A stretch of 64,000 nucleotides of DNA from Mycolicibacterium chlorophenolicum (GCF_001044235.1 NZ_JYNL01000068.1:113354-177353); one strand, 5' to 3'. Positions 16,652-26,008 are shown, numbered from the stretch's first letter. Notes: a model not told the origin generated them from the letters alone. Made by a program: numbers and translations.

Positions 16652-18514
16652 TCAGGCGCCGAACGCCGCACCGAGCCAGGAGGTCATGGCTTTCAGCAGC
16701 ACAGCACGGTTTTCGCGCTTGTCGATCTCGTGTCCGTCGTCGTCGAAGAGCAGCAGTTCCGCCTGCTTCCCCTGCTCGACGAGCGCGTCGTACATTTGCT
16801 GCGATTCGGTCGGCGGCACATTGGTGTCGTTGAGACCGTGCACCAGCAGCAGCGGGGCCGTGATCGCTGTGGCGCGCGGCAACGGCGACAGCTCCTCGAG
16901 CAGGTCGCGGTCGCTGACCGGGTGCCCGTATTTCGGATACGCCGCCGCGGCGATCCACTGCTCGGTGGTGCGGTACCACGTGTTGAGATCGCTCATCCCG
17001 CAGATGCTGATACCGGCGGCGAACTCGTCGGGGTGGAACGCCAGCGCCGCCTGCGTCAGGTAGCCCCCGTAGGACCAGCCGCAGCAGGCGACACACCCCT
17101 GCGGCGCATGGCCGTTGTCGACGAGGAAGCGGACCGCATCGGCGACGTCGTCGATCGCGGCGAAGCGGCGCTCCCGGTCGTCGGCGTGCATGAACGACCG
17201 TCCGAAGCCACCCGAGCCGCGCACGTTGGGCAGGAACACACAGATGCCCGCCTCCAACAGGCCGGGGAAGAACTCGTTGTATCCCGGCCTGCCCTGCCCT
17301 TCCGGTCCGCCGTGCAGGAACAACATCGCGCCGACGGTCGGCACCCCCTCCGGCGGCTGGAACAGCCAGCCGGTGAAGGACAGTCCGTCGCGAGCCACGA
17401 CGGTCTCCAACGTCGGATCCGCCGAGAGAGGGCCCCTGCTCGGTTCGCGGTCGACGGGTTCCCACTCGCGGCTGCGGGGGTCGACCAGTTCGACGGTCGG
17501 CGGTTTGGCCGGACCCTCCACCGTCATCGCCACCATCGACCCGCCGGCGCTGATCGACAGCTCACTGGCGACCATGCCGGGCAACGGAATCGGCTCGAGC
17601 AGTGTGTTGTCCGCGTATTCGAGGATCTGTAACTCACTGGCGCCGTGCAGGTTCCACAGGATCGCCACCGTGGACAGGTCATCACTGACGGTGAATTCGT
17701 CGAGTTCACACCCTTCCCGCTCGGCGAGTACGTGGTAGGCGACGCCGTCGGCGGTGACCGTCACTTCGAGCAGCCGGGCGTGTTCGGCACCGTTCTCGCT
17801 GCGGATCAAGGCACGCACGTAGCCCTCGGTGCTGTTGACGTCGTAGTCGCGGGCCGGGAAGTAGAGCTTGGTCTGTTCACCTTCCGGGCCGTACCGCAAC
17901 CGGCGGGGGCCGTGGTCGTCGAGGATGATCCCGGTGTCGGTGGTCGAGCCCGGATCGAAGGGCAGCAGCCCGGTCTCGGTGAGCCCGCGCAGCATGATCA
18001 GGTCCCGGTATCCGCGCGGGCCGACACGCACCAGCGACGCCCCGCACCACGCGTCCACCAGTCTGCCGCCGGACCGGCGGTCCAGCACGGTCGTCGTGCC
18101 GTCGGCGGGATCGATCAGGCACGAACTGCCCACGTTGTCCTCGCCGGTCAGGATCGCCGCGACCCGGGTGCCGTCCCAGCTGATGAGTTCCGCGGTGCCC
18201 TCCACCCCCGAGGGCCAGTGGTCGATGCGGCGCGCCAAGCGGTCGTCGGGATCGGTTGTCACGACCCAGATCTGGCTGCGGGAGCCGCCCTCGGGCGCCA
18301 CCTGGCACGCCAGCCAGTGCCCGTCGGCCGAATGCAGCACCCGCGTCACCGGGCCTTCGACGGGCAACTCGACGTCCCGCGAGGAGGTGGCCCGCCACCC
18401 GCGCAGGAACCGCTGCACCGCGCGCGGATACCCGCCGTCGTCGACCAGGTGGGCGAACGCGGTGGCGTCGGGCGACATCGACGCCCCGTAGACCCGACGA
18501 ACCTGCTGTGCCAC
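16652..18514 (-). CDS. S9-family serine peptidase (prolyl oligopeptidase-like)
   Basis: 620 residues. The N-terminal two thirds form a WD/PD40-like beta-propeller; the C-terminal third is an alpha/beta hydrolase with a complete triad: Ser in GWSYGGY (nucleophile elbow), Asp in HGLNDTNVPP, and His in DDDGHE close to the end. An acylaminoacyl-peptidase/dipeptidyl-peptidase type activity on short peptides is expected. There is no signal peptide, so it is cytosolic. Start is a GTG at 18514. Compared with M. tuberculosis, this gene and the two small membrane genes beside it are extra between the Rv2506 and Rv2507 counterparts. Confidence 0.88.
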   Translation of the reverse strand: MAQQVRRVYGASMSPDATAFAHLVDDGGYPRAVQRFLRGWRATSSRDVELPVEGPVTRVLHSADGHWLACQVAPEGGSRSQIWVVTTDPDDRLARRIDHWPSGVEGTAELISWDGTRVAAILTGEDNVGSSCLIDPADGTTTVLDRRSGGRLVDAWCGASLVRVGPRGYRDLIMLRGLTETGLLPFDPGSTTDTGIILDDHGPRRLRYGPEGEQTKLYFPARDYDVNSTEGYVRALIRSENGAEHARLLEVTVTADGVAYHVLAEREGCELDEFTVSDDLSTVAILWNLHGASELQILEYADNTLLEPIPLPGMVASELSISAGGSMVAMTVEGPAKPPTVELVDPRSREWEPVDREPSRGPLSADPTLETVVARDGLSFTGWLFQPPEGVPTVGAMLFLHGGPEGQGRPGYNEFFPGLLEAGICVFLPNVRGSGGFGRSFMHADDRERRFAAIDDVADAVRFLVDNGHAPQGCVACCGWSYGGYLTQAALAFHPDEFAAGISICGMSDLNTWYRTTEQWIAAAAYPKYGHPVSDRDLLEELSPLPRATAITAPLLLVHGLNDTNVPPTESQQMYDALVEQGKQAELLLFDDDGHEIDKRENRAVLLKAMTSWLGAAFGA

Positions 18515-18612
18515 GGTGCACGATTCTCACACGCTCCACCCGTCTGATGCGCTCCCGGCTGCCGCGGACCCCCTGAGCGGCCGCACAGGTACCCTGCAGC
18601 CATGAGGTGGGT

Positions 18613-19404
18613 ATGACGGATTCACCTGACGGACGTCGTGACGAGCCGACGCAGGCCTTCGGTGGCGGGTACCCCGGCTATCCGGGCTATTCCGACCCGG
18701 CGTACGCGAGCCAGGCACCGTACGGGCAGCCCTACCAGCCGCCGCCCGCCCCGCGCCCGACCGAGCAGCTGCCCACCTACCAGTCCTACGGGTACGACCC
18801 CTACGCCACCGGCCAGTACCCGCCGCAGTACACCAACTCCTACGGCGCCGAGCCGCCCCCGCCGCCCGAGGACCCCAAGCCCCCGCGATGGCTCTGGATC
18901 GTCGCCGGGGTGGCGGTCCTGGCGATCATCGGCCTCGTGATCGCGCTGGTGATCGTCAACAGCTCCCGGCAGGAGAGCGTGATGGCACCGGCCCCGACCC
19001 TGCCCGAGCCGACCGCGACGTCGACGCGGCCCACGCCCACCACCACGTCGCGCGCGCCGCGGACCCCGGTGTTGCCGCTGCCCACCCTGCCCACCTCACC
19101 GACCACCGCGCCGCCCGGGCGCACCACCACCCCCGGTGCCACCGACACCGTCGTCTACGACGTCGCCGGCACCGGACGGGTCATCAACATCACCTATGTC
19201 GACACCGGCGGGCTGTTGCAGACCGAGTTCAACGTGATGCTGCCGTGGAGTCGCGAGGTGTCGCTGGCTCAGCCGGGTCAGGGATCGGCCAGCGTCAGCA
19301 TCATCAACGTCGGTCGTGAGGTGACGTGTTCGATCACCGTCAACGGGGTGCGGGTGCAGGAGCGCACCGGCGCCGGACTGACGATCTGCGCCGCCGCCGG
19401 CTAG
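18613..19404 (+). CDS. Pro/Tyr-rich single-pass membrane protein with MmpS-like domain
   Basis: 263 residues from the ATG at 18613 (a GTG two codons earlier is possible). Order: a cytoplasmic N-terminal region very rich in Pro, Tyr and Gly (about residues 15-90); one transmembrane helix, WLWIVAGVAVLAIIGLVIAL; a Ser/Thr/Pro linker; and a C-terminal domain like MmpS (VVYDVAGTGRVINITYVDTG, LPWSREVSL, CSITVNGVRVQE, C near the end). It corresponds by position to Rv2507. MmpS proteins assist MmpL exporters, but no mmpL gene is linked here, so the role is open. Its TAG stop shares CTAG with the stop of the convergent MFS gene. Confidence 0.8.
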   Translation: MTDSPDGRRDEPTQAFGGGYPGYPGYSDPAYASQAPYGQPYQPPPAPRPTEQLPTYQSYGYDPYATGQYPPQYTNSYGAEPPPPPEDPKPPRWLWIVAGVAVLAIIGLVIALVIVNSSRQESVMAPAPTLPEPTATSTRPTPTTTSRAPRTPVLPLPTLPTSPTTAPPGRTTTPGATDTVVYDVAGTGRVINITYVDTGGLLQTEFNVMLPWSREVSLAQPGQGSASVSIINVGREVTCSITVNGVRVQERTGAGLTICAAAG

Positions 19405-20720
19405 CGCGACGTCCGGGTGTCCGGAACGCGCACCGCCGCCACCGCGGCCAGTCCGAGGACCAGCACGACGAGCAGCCCCGCCAGGCCGGCCCGGTCGCTG
19501 TCGAAGACGTCGATGAACACCGAGAACAGCCAGGGCGCAAGGAAGGTCGCCGCGCGCCCGGCGGTCGCGTAGAGACCGAAGGTGACACCCTCCTTGCCGT
19601 GCGCGGTCATCCGCATCATCAGCGTGCGCGCCGAGGACATCGTCGGCCCGATGAACAGGCACAGCAGCAGCCCGAGGATCCAGAACGCCACGGCGCCCGA
19701 CGACGCCATCAGCGTCACGCCGACCGCGATCATCGCCATCAGTGAGGTGACGATGACCTTCTTGGCGCCGACCCGGTCGTCGGCGTGGCCGCCGAGGACG
19801 GAACCGGCCGCCGCGACCACGCACGCGGCGATCCCGAACAGCAGCACGTCGGCCGCGGAGATGCCGTAGACCTGCACGCCCAGCACCGCGCCGAACGTGA
19901 AGATCCCGGTGAGTCCGTCGCGGAACACCGCGCTGGCCCCGAGGTAGTAGATGACGTTGCGGTCGCGGCGCCACTCCTCGCGGATCTGCCGCCAGATGCG
20001 CCGGTACGCGCCGAGGATCCCGATCGGCGCCGCACCGCCGGGGGTGCCGGCGGGACCCGAGATCAGCAGCGGCAGCGCGAACACCGCGAACCAGGCGGCC
20101 ACCAGGAGCATCGCCGCCCGTACGTTCTGCCCGTCGGCGGCGGGCAGGTCCAGCAGGCCGCGGGTGTCCCCGGACCCGGAGACGAAGCCGACGTACACCA
20201 CGATCAGGGCCAGCACACTGCCGACATAGCCTGCGCCCAAACCCATTCCGGAGACCCGGCCCGAGGTCTGCGGGGTCGACAGGTCGCGCAGCATCGCGTT
20301 GTAGGGCACCGTCGCGAGCTCGCTGCAGGCCGCCGTGCCGGCGAGCAGGATCAGGCCCGGGATCAGGTAGCGGTGGTCGTCGCGGATCAGGCTCATCGAC
20401 GCGGTGAACAGCACCATGGCGCCGGTGAGCACGGCCAGCGCGCGACGCCTCCGGCCCGGGGCGTCCACCCACACCCCGGTGACGGGCGCGAACAGCGCGA
20501 CCACCAGCCCGGCCACGGCGAGCGCCCGACCGAGGTAGCTCGTCGGGTTGGCGTCACCGGGCAGGTCATCGCCGACGGCGCCGGTCAGGTAGACGGAGAA
20601 CACGAAAGTGACGGCGGTGGCGTTGACCGCGGTGGCGCCGAAGTCCCACAGCGCCCAGGCCGCCACCCGAGACCTCCTCGGGCCGGCGACGGAGGGCCGG
20701 ACCGGAGGCGACTCGCTCAT
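19401..20720 (-). CDS. MFS transporter (Rv2508c-like)
   Basis: 439 residues with about 12 hydrophobic segments, opening with AAWALWDFGATAVNATAVTFVFSVYL and containing the inter-helix segment APVTGVWVDAPGRRRRAL, which resembles MFS motif A. A central basic loop (RRIWRQIREEWRRDRNVIYYLG) separates the two halves. The frame is open to 20912 but the ATG at 20720 (MSESPPVRPS) fits the family and leaves a short gap to the divergent SDR gene. The layout resembles UMF1-type permeases; the substrate is unknown. Confidence 0.82.
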   Translation of the reverse strand: MSESPPVRPSVAGPRRSRVAAWALWDFGATAVNATAVTFVFSVYLTGAVGDDLPGDANPTSYLGRALAVAGLVVALFAPVTGVWVDAPGRRRRALAVLTGAMVLFTASMSLIRDDHRYLIPGLILLAGTAACSELATVPYNAMLRDLSTPQTSGRVSGMGLGAGYVGSVLALIVVYVGFVSGSGDTRGLLDLPAADGQNVRAAMLLVAAWFAVFALPLLISGPAGTPGGAAPIGILGAYRRIWRQIREEWRRDRNVIYYLGASAVFRDGLTGIFTFGAVLGVQVYGISAADVLLFGIAACVVAAAGSVLGGHADDRVGAKKVIVTSLMAMIAVGVTLMASSGAVAFWILGLLLCLFIGPTMSSARTLMMRMTAHGKEGVTFGLYATAGRAATFLAPWLFSVFIDVFDSDRAGLAGLLVVLVLGLAAVAAVRVPDTRTSR

Positions 20721-20745
20721 GGACGCCCACGATATAGTCCGGCGC

Positions 20746-21552
20746 ATGCCCGTACCCGGTCCCAGCGCGGATGCCCGCGCCGTCGTCACCGGCGCGTCCC
20801 AGAACATCGGTGAGGCGCTCGCCGTCGAACTCGCCGCCCGTGGCCACCACCTGATCATCACCGCGCGACGCGAAGACGTGCTCAACGCACTCGCCGAGCG
20901 GCTGCGCGCCACCTACGGCGTCACGGTGGAAGTCCGCGCCGTCGACCTCGCCGATCCGGACGCCCGGGCAGGCTTCTGCGACGAACTCGCCGGCCGCGAG
21001 ATCTCGATCCTGTGCGCGAACGCCGGGACCGCGACGTTCGGGCCCGTGGTGGCGCTCGATCCGGCCGACGAGCGCAAGCAGGTTCAGCTCAATGTCCTCG
21101 GTGTGCACGACCTGGTGCTGGCGGTGCTGCCGGGCATGGTGGCCCGTCGCGCCGGCGGCATCCTGATCTCCGGGTCGGCGGCGGGCAACTCCCCGATCCC
21201 CAACAACGCCACCTATGCGGCCACCAAGGCGTTCGCGAACACGTTCAGCGAATCGCTGCGCGGCGAGGTGAAGTCGGCGGGCGTGCACGTCACGGTGCTG
21301 GCGCCCGGCCCGGTGCGCACCGAGCTGCCGAACCCGGACGAGCAGTCGTTGGTGGAGCGTCTGATCCCCGACTTCCTGTGGATCGACACGGAGTACACCG
21401 CGAAGGTGTCGCTGGACGGGTTGGAGCGCAACAAGATGCGCGTCGTTCCGGGCGTCACGTCCAAGGCGATGTCGGCGGCCAGCGGCTACGCCCCGCGTGC
21501 GATCGTCGCCCCGATCGTCGGCGCGGTCTACAAGAAGCTCGGCGGCGAATAG
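20746..21552 (+). CDS. short-chain dehydrogenase/reductase (Rv2509-like)
   Basis: 268 residues, a complete classical SDR. Cofactor motif VTGASQNIGEALA near residue 16, NAG in LCANAGTATFG, Ser in ISGSAAGNS, and catalytic YAATK. From M. tuberculosis work on Rv2509 and its relatives, mycolate or fatty-acyl reduction is a fair guess. The ATG at 20746 (MPVPGPSADARAVVTGAS) is preferred; an in-frame ATG at 20719 would overlap the divergent MFS start. It converges on the HerA-like gene across an inverted repeat. Confidence 0.88.
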   Translation: MPVPGPSADARAVVTGASQNIGEALAVELAARGHHLIITARREDVLNALAERLRATYGVTVEVRAVDLADPDARAGFCDELAGREISILCANAGTATFGPVVALDPADERKQVQLNVLGVHDLVLAVLPGMVARRAGGILISGSAAGNSPIPNNATYAATKAFANTFSESLRGEVKSAGVHVTVLAPGPVRTELPNPDEQSLVERLIPDFLWIDTEYTAKVSLDGLERNKMRVVPGVTSKAMSAASGYAPRAIVAPIVGAVYKKLGGE

Positions 21553-21561
21553 CCTTCTCTA

Positions 21562-21626
21562 CCGCCGACATTGCATTCCGGCAGCAGAAGTTCGAGTGCA
21601 GCGCTGCTGGAATGCAGTTTCGGCGG
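21562..21626. terminator. long inverted repeat between convergent genes
   Basis: Arms 21562-21584 and 21604-21626 pair at 20 of 23 positions around a 19-base loop; in RNA two of the three mismatches become G-U pairs. It fills the space between the stops of the SDR and HerA-like genes and could end transcription from both sides. There is no U tract. The arms carry CCGCCGA and GCATTCC and look unlike ordinary intergenic sequence, so this may be one copy of a dispersed palindromic repeat. Confidence 0.7.
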
Positions 21627-21627
21627 A

Positions 21628-23226
21628 TCAGCGGCGGCGCCTGCGGCGACCGGTGCCGAAGATGCTGCGGGTGATCTCGCGTCCGATCACCGTGCCCGCC
21701 GACCGCATCGCGCTCTTGAAGGCCGGGCTGTCCATCACGGTGTCGAGGAACCCGGGTTCACGCGGCTGCGCCGGCGTGGGCATCGGCGGGAGGTCCAGCG
21801 GTGGCGGCAGGTCGATGGGTGACGGAACCTGTTGGGCCGGAGGCTGTTCGGCGACCGGCGGCGGGGGCGCCATCCTGGCCGCCAGGCGTTCGTACGCCGA
21901 TTCGCGGTCGATGGTCTGGCCGTACTCGGCCTGCAGCGGGCTCGCCGCCGCGGCCGCGGCGATGGCGTCGGCACCGATGGTGTCCATCAGCGACCGCGGC
22001 GCGCGCATCCGCGTCCATGCCACCGGGGTTGGCACCCCGCGCTCGGACAGCACCGTTACGATCGCCTCGCCGATGCCCAGCGACGTGAGCGCGGACTCGA
22101 GGTCGTAGACGTCGGTCTTCGGATAGGTGCGTACCGTTCTGGTCAGCGCCTTCTGGTCGTCCGGGGTGAACGCGCGCAGAGCGTGCTGGATGCGGGCGCC
22201 GAGCTGGCTGAGCACGTCCTTCGGGATGTCGGTCGGTTGCTGGGTGCAGAAGAACACGCCGACGCCCTTGGACCGGATCAGCTTGACGGTCTGCTCGACC
22301 TGGGCCAGGAACGCCTTGGAGGCGTCGGTGAACAGCAGATGGGCTTCGTCGAAGAAGAACACCAGCTTGGGTTTGTCGACGTCGCCGACCTCGGGCAGCG
22401 TGGTGAACAGGTCGGCGAGCACCCACATCAGGAACGTGGAGAACATCACCGGCCTGGCCGCCTGGGCGCCCAGCTCGAGCAGCGAGATGACGCCGCGTCC
22501 CGACGCGTCGACGCGCAGGAGGTCGGAGGGCTCGAGTTCGGGTTCACCGAAGAACGTGTCGGCGCCTTCGGCTTCGAGGTTGACCAGTGCACGCAGGATG
22601 ACCCCGGCCGTCGTCGGGGACACCGCACCGAGGGCCTTGAGTTGGGGTTTTCCCTCGTCGCTGGTCAGGTACTGGATGACCGACCGCAGATCCTTGATGT
22701 CGAGCAGCGGCAGCCCCTGCTGATCGGCCCAGTGGAAGATCAGCCCGAGCGTCGACTCCTGGGTTTGGTTGAGCCCCAGCACCTTTGCGAGCAGGATCGG
22801 CCCGAAGCTGGTGACGGTGGCACGCACCGGCACCCCCTGACCCGACGTCCCCAGCGACAGGAACTCGACCGGGAACGACGTCGGCGTCCACGCATCACCG
22901 GTGTCGGCGGCGCGCTGGGTGACCTTGCCGTCGGCGACGCCGGGCCGCGACAGACCCGACAGGTCACCCTTGACGTCGGCCATCAGCACCGGGACCCCGG
23001 CCGCGGACAGCTGCTCGGCGAGCACCTGCAGCGACTTGGTCTTGCCGGTGCCGGTCGCCCCCGCCACCAGCCCGTGCCGGTTCACTGTCGCGAGGGGGAT
23101 GCGGATGCTGGCGCCGGGATCGCAGACGCCGTCGACGACGACCGCGCCGAGTTCGAGCGCCGCACCGTCCGCGCTGTAGCCGGCCGCGATCTGCTGAGCC
23201 GGACTGCCTGTCGACTCCATGGTCAT
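21628..23226 (-). CDS. HerA-like ATPase (DUF853, Rv2510c-like)
   Basis: 532 residues. Walker A is GATGTGKT (residues 56-63), Walker B is in KLVFFFDEAHLLF, and an arginine-bearing motif follows in VGVFFCTQQPTDIPKDVLSQLGARIQHALR in outline. This is the bacterial DUF853 group of HerA/FtsK-like NTPases, predicted DNA-processing or chromatin-associated ATPases with no established bacterial role. The C-terminal ~80 residues are Pro-rich (PPPPVAEQPPAQQ, PPPLDLPPMPTPAQP) and end in a basic RRRRRR. Alternative start 23220; the two differ by two residues. Confidence 0.88.
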   Translation of the reverse strand: MTMESTGSPAQQIAAGYSADGAALELGAVVVDGVCDPGASIRIPLATVNRHGLVAGATGTGKTKSLQVLAEQLSAAGVPVLMADVKGDLSGLSRPGVADGKVTQRAADTGDAWTPTSFPVEFLSLGTSGQGVPVRATVTSFGPILLAKVLGLNQTQESTLGLIFHWADQQGLPLLDIKDLRSVIQYLTSDEGKPQLKALGAVSPTTAGVILRALVNLEAEGADTFFGEPELEPSDLLRVDASGRGVISLLELGAQAARPVMFSTFLMWVLADLFTTLPEVGDVDKPKLVFFFDEAHLLFTDASKAFLAQVEQTVKLIRSKGVGVFFCTQQPTDIPKDVLSQLGARIQHALRAFTPDDQKALTRTVRTYPKTDVYDLESALTSLGIGEAIVTVLSERGVPTPVAWTRMRAPRSLMDTIGADAIAAAAAASPLQAEYGQTIDRESAYERLAARMAPPPPVAEQPPAQQVPSPIDLPPPLDLPPMPTPAQPREPGFLDTVMDSPAFKSAMRSAGTVIGREITRSIFGTGRRRRRR

Positions 23227-23307
23227 GGGGGCACCCTACTTCGGCCGGACCGCGTTCCGGCGGGTGTCCGCGACCCGATCCCACCTTGGGAATTACTGTT
23301 GAGCGCT

Positions 23308-23955
23308 GTGCGTGACGAACTGGTGTGGATCGACTGTGAGATGACCGGCCTGGACCTCAAGTCCGACCGGCTCATCGAGATCGCCGTCCTGGTGACCGAC
23401 TCGGAGCTCAACGTCCTCGGCGACGGGATCGACGTGGTGATCCACGCCGAGGAGGACGCGCTGACCTCGATGGTCGACGTCGTCACGCAGATGCACACCA
23501 AATCCGGGCTGATCGACGAGGTGCGGGCGTCCACGATCGACCTGGCCACCGCGGAGACGATGGCGCTGGACTACATTCGCGACCACGTCAAACAGGCCAA
23601 GACCGCTCCCCTGGCCGGCAACTCGATCGCCACCGACCGCGGCTTCCTCGCTCGCGACATGCCCAAGCTCGACGACTACCTGCACTACCGGATGATCGAC
23701 GTCAGCTCGATCAAGGAACTGTGCCGCCGGTGGTATCCGCGCATCTACTTCGGCCAGCCGGAGAAGGGTCTGGCGCACCGCGCGCTCGCCGATATCCACG
23801 AGTCGATCCGCGAGTTGCGCTACTACCGGCAGACGGCGTTCGTGGCTCCGCCCGGGCCGTCGACCAGCGACATCGCGACGATCGCGGCCGGGTTGGGCCC
23901 GACGGCCGCCGCGGATTCGGAAACTGATTCGGTCGACAAGGGGTCCACCGGCTAG
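23308..23955 (+). CDS. orn: oligoribonuclease
   Basis: 3'-5' exoribonuclease that degrades RNA of a few nucleotides, including the pGpG from c-di-GMP turnover. 215 residues, the same length as the M. tuberculosis protein (Rv2511). DEDD residues are in WIDCEMTG (first Asp and Glu), NSIATDRGFLARDMP, and HRALADIHESI. The start is the GTG at 23308 (VRDELVWIDCEM); the much longer open frame upstream is antisense to the HerA-like gene and not real. Upstream of the tRNA-His gene, as in other mycobacteria. Confidence 0.94.
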   Translation: MRDELVWIDCEMTGLDLKSDRLIEIAVLVTDSELNVLGDGIDVVIHAEEDALTSMVDVVTQMHTKSGLIDEVRASTIDLATAETMALDYIRDHVKQAKTAPLAGNSIATDRGFLARDMPKLDDYLHYRMIDVSSIKELCRRWYPRIYFGQPEKGLAHRALADIHESIRELRYYRQTAFVAPPGPSTSDIATIAAGLGPTAAADSETDSVDKGSTG

Positions 23956-23983
23956 TATCGACGACGCCGCGTGAGCGGCAATG

Positions 23984-24056
23984 GTGGCTGTAGTTCAGTT
24001 GGTAGAGCACCAGGTTGTGATCCTGGCTGTCGCGGGTTCGAGTCCCGTCAGCCACC
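23984..24056 (+). tRNA. tRNA-His (GTG anticodon)
   Basis: Seven-base acceptor stem GTGGCTG/CAGCCAC, D arm, anticodon loop TTGTGAT with anticodon GTG flanked by the CCAGG/CCTGG stem, and T arm CGGGTTCGAGTCCCG. The extra G at 23983, opposite C at 24056, is the G-1 mark unique to tRNA-His. The CCA end is not encoded. Confidence 0.95.
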
Positions 24057-24060
24057 CCGC

Positions 24061-24089
24061 AGGTGGGAGGGCGTTACGCCCTCCCACCT
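24061..24089 (+). terminator. terminator after tRNA-His
   Basis: A perfect 13-base-pair GC-rich hairpin with a TTA loop begins four bases after the tRNA. Only two T residues follow, as is common for mycobacterial terminators. Confidence 0.8.
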
Positions 24090-24186
24090 TCTGCGTTCCA
24101 GGAGTTCTTGGGATCGGTAGCGCCGCGTCCCGCCTTGACTGTGTTCCGCACCGCAGAACCGCGGACCACAGTCGAAAGGACCTCCC

Positions 24187-24468
24187 ATGAAGCTCGTCCC
24201 CGCCGCGCTCGAACAGCACGTCAACGGCGTCGATCGCCAGCGCGCCCTGGTGATCGGCATCAGCACCGGGCTGCTGGCCTTCTGGTCGGCCTACTGGGTG
24301 TTCTGGTCGCTCTACCTGAGCCTGACCTACGACTTCCTGTTCGGGTCGCTGATCTTCCAGGTCGTGCTCTGGGGCGTCATCGGCGTTGCCGCCGGCCTGA
24401 CGTCCGCGGCGTTCGTCGGCCGCTACCTCTCGACCAGCGCTGCGGACACGCCGGGAGAACACCGCTGA
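24187..24468 (+). CDS. small two-helix membrane protein
   Basis: 93 residues. An amphipathic N terminus (MKLVPAALEQHVNGVDRQRA) precedes two long hydrophobic helices (VIGISTGLLAFWSAYWVFWSL and LIFQVVLWGVIGVAAGLTSA) and a short polar tail. An AAAGGA lies before the ATG. I do not recognise the family. It is followed by a strong hairpin and the convergent L,D-transpeptidase gene. Confidence 0.7.
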   Translation: MKLVPAALEQHVNGVDRQRALVIGISTGLLAFWSAYWVFWSLYLSLTYDFLFGSLIFQVVLWGVIGVAAGLTSAAFVGRYLSTSAADTPGEHR

Positions 24469-24483
24469 CCCGCGAGCCGAACG

Positions 24484-24510
24484 CTGCCCCGCCGGCCTCC
24501 GGCGGGGCAG
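24484..24510. terminator. bidirectional terminator
   Basis: A perfect 12-base-pair stem CTGCCCCGCCGG with a CCT loop, between the stop of the small membrane gene (24468) and the stop of the convergent transpeptidase gene (24524). It can serve both. Confidence 0.8.
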
Positions 24511-24523
24511 ACGGCGTCACGGC

Positions 24524-25744
24524 CTAGACGTTGGCGTTGCCCGCTTTCCACTGCTCCCACGGGATGTTCCAGTCACCGAGTCCGTCGGTGCCGGGCAGGG
24601 GCGAGCCCACCGTGTTGACGATCTCGACGATGTCGCCGCGCTTGGCGTTGTTGTAGAACCACTGCCCGTTGCTGGTGCTCACGTTGATGCAGCCGTGGCT
24701 GACATTGCTATAGCCCTGGCTGCCGACCGACCACGGCGCGGCGTGAACGTAGATGCCGCTGTAGGAGATCTGGGTGGCCCAGTCGACCTCGGTGCGGTAG
24801 CCGTTCGGCGACTCCGCCGGCACACCGTAGGTGGAGGAATCCATCACCATGTGCGCGCGGCGGTCACCGACGATGTAGGTGCCGTTGTTGGTGGGCGTGC
24901 TGTTCTTGCCCATCGACACCGGCATCGACTTGATGACCTCGCCGTTGCGCCGGACCGTCAGGGTCTTGGTGTCGTCGTCGACCGTGGTGATCACCTGGTC
25001 GCCGATGGTGAAGTTCGTCGAGACGTTCTCCTGGCCGAACAGCCCGTCGCCGAGGTCCACACCGTACGTGTCGACCGACACCTCGACCTTGGTGCCGGGC
25101 TTCCAGTATTCGGCTGGGCGCCAACGCACTTCGCGATTGCTCAGCCAGTAGAACGCGCCCTCGACCGACGGGGTCGTCTTCACCGTGATGGCCCGCTGCG
25201 CCGCGAGGCGATTGGTGATGTTCTCGTCGAACCGCACCGCCACCGGCTGCCCGACGCCGACGACCTCCCCCTCGGCCGGCAGCACGTAGGGCATCGTCAG
25301 ATTCTCCGGCGAGTGCGTCTCGAACGTCATCTGGCGACTGGCGACACCGCCGAGACCGAGCGATTCCGCGGTCAGGGTGTAGCGCTTGTTGTAGCCGAGC
25401 GGTTCGGAGGTCTCCCACGTCAGGCCGTCCTTCGACAGCCGACCCTGCACGGCTTTGCCGTCCTCGTTGACCATCGACACCGCGCCGAGCACGCCGAATT
25501 CGGCGCTCACCGTCACCGGAGAGTCGACACTCACGCCCACGGCGCCGTCCTTGACCGACGACGTCAACTTGGGCACCAGCAGGTCGCCGAACGGCGTGCC
25601 CTTCTCGCTGATCACCTGTGGCGTGGCCGCTTCATTGCCGCCGCCGCACGCGGTCAGGCCCAGCGCGAGCGCGGGGACCAGCGCGACTGCCGCCAGCATG
25701 GCCATCCTGCGCCGCGCACGGGTCGCCGTGTTGACCTGCCCCAT
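24524..25744 (-). CDS. ldtB: L,D-transpeptidase lipoprotein (Rv2518c/LdtB-like)
   Basis: Makes 3-3 cross-links in peptidoglycan outside the membrane and is a carbapenem target class. 406 residues. Signal peptide with lipobox LTAC (Cys33), so lipid-anchored. Two immunoglobulin-like domains are followed by the YkuD catalytic domain, with His334 in YVHAAPW and the HGCINVS motif (His350, Cys352). A Trp-rich C-terminal tail (WNIPWEQWKAG) closes the fold. A GTG at 25756 is in frame, but it lies inside the GAGGTGG that serves the ATG at 25744. It is close to the tRNA-Lys gene, with a divergent 157-base gap. Confidence 0.92.
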   Translation of the reverse strand: MGQVNTATRARRRMAMLAAVALVPALALGLTACGGGNEAATPQVISEKGTPFGDLLVPKLTSSVKDGAVGVSVDSPVTVSAEFGVLGAVSMVNEDGKAVQGRLSKDGLTWETSEPLGYNKRYTLTAESLGLGGVASRQMTFETHSPENLTMPYVLPAEGEVVGVGQPVAVRFDENITNRLAAQRAITVKTTPSVEGAFYWLSNREVRWRPAEYWKPGTKVEVSVDTYGVDLGDGLFGQENVSTNFTIGDQVITTVDDDTKTLTVRRNGEVIKSMPVSMGKNSTPTNNGTYIVGDRRAHMVMDSSTYGVPAESPNGYRTEVDWATQISYSGIYVHAAPWSVGSQGYSNVSHGCINVSTSNGQWFYNNAKRGDIVEIVNTVGSPLPGTDGLGDWNIPWEQWKAGNANV

Positions 25745-25901
25745 ACTTCGTTCCACCTCGTCTACAGGATGTTCCCAGGATTGTTGCAGCCGATTCTACG
25801 GTGCGTTTCGACTGCTCACATGACAGCGACGTTGCGGTCCGAAGAACCAGCGACGAGGCGATTTCCGTCCTGCGGCGGGGGCCTGTTATTGTCGTCGACG
25901 C

Positions 25902-25977
<76 letters not shown>

Positions 25978-25980
25978 CCG

Positions 25981-26008
25981 TGAAAGCCCCGCCTCGGCGG
26001 GGCTTTCA
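25981..26008 (+). terminator. terminator after tRNA-Lys
   Basis: A perfect 13-base-pair stem (TGAAAGCCCCGCC and its complement, two-base loop) begins three bases after the encoded CCA and is followed by a T-rich TGTTCTT. A strong intrinsic terminator by shape. Confidence 0.85.

Noticed and set aside
21832..23307. Upstream extension of orn
   Set aside because: It is antisense to the HerA-like gene; Orn homologues start at VRDELVWIDCEM.
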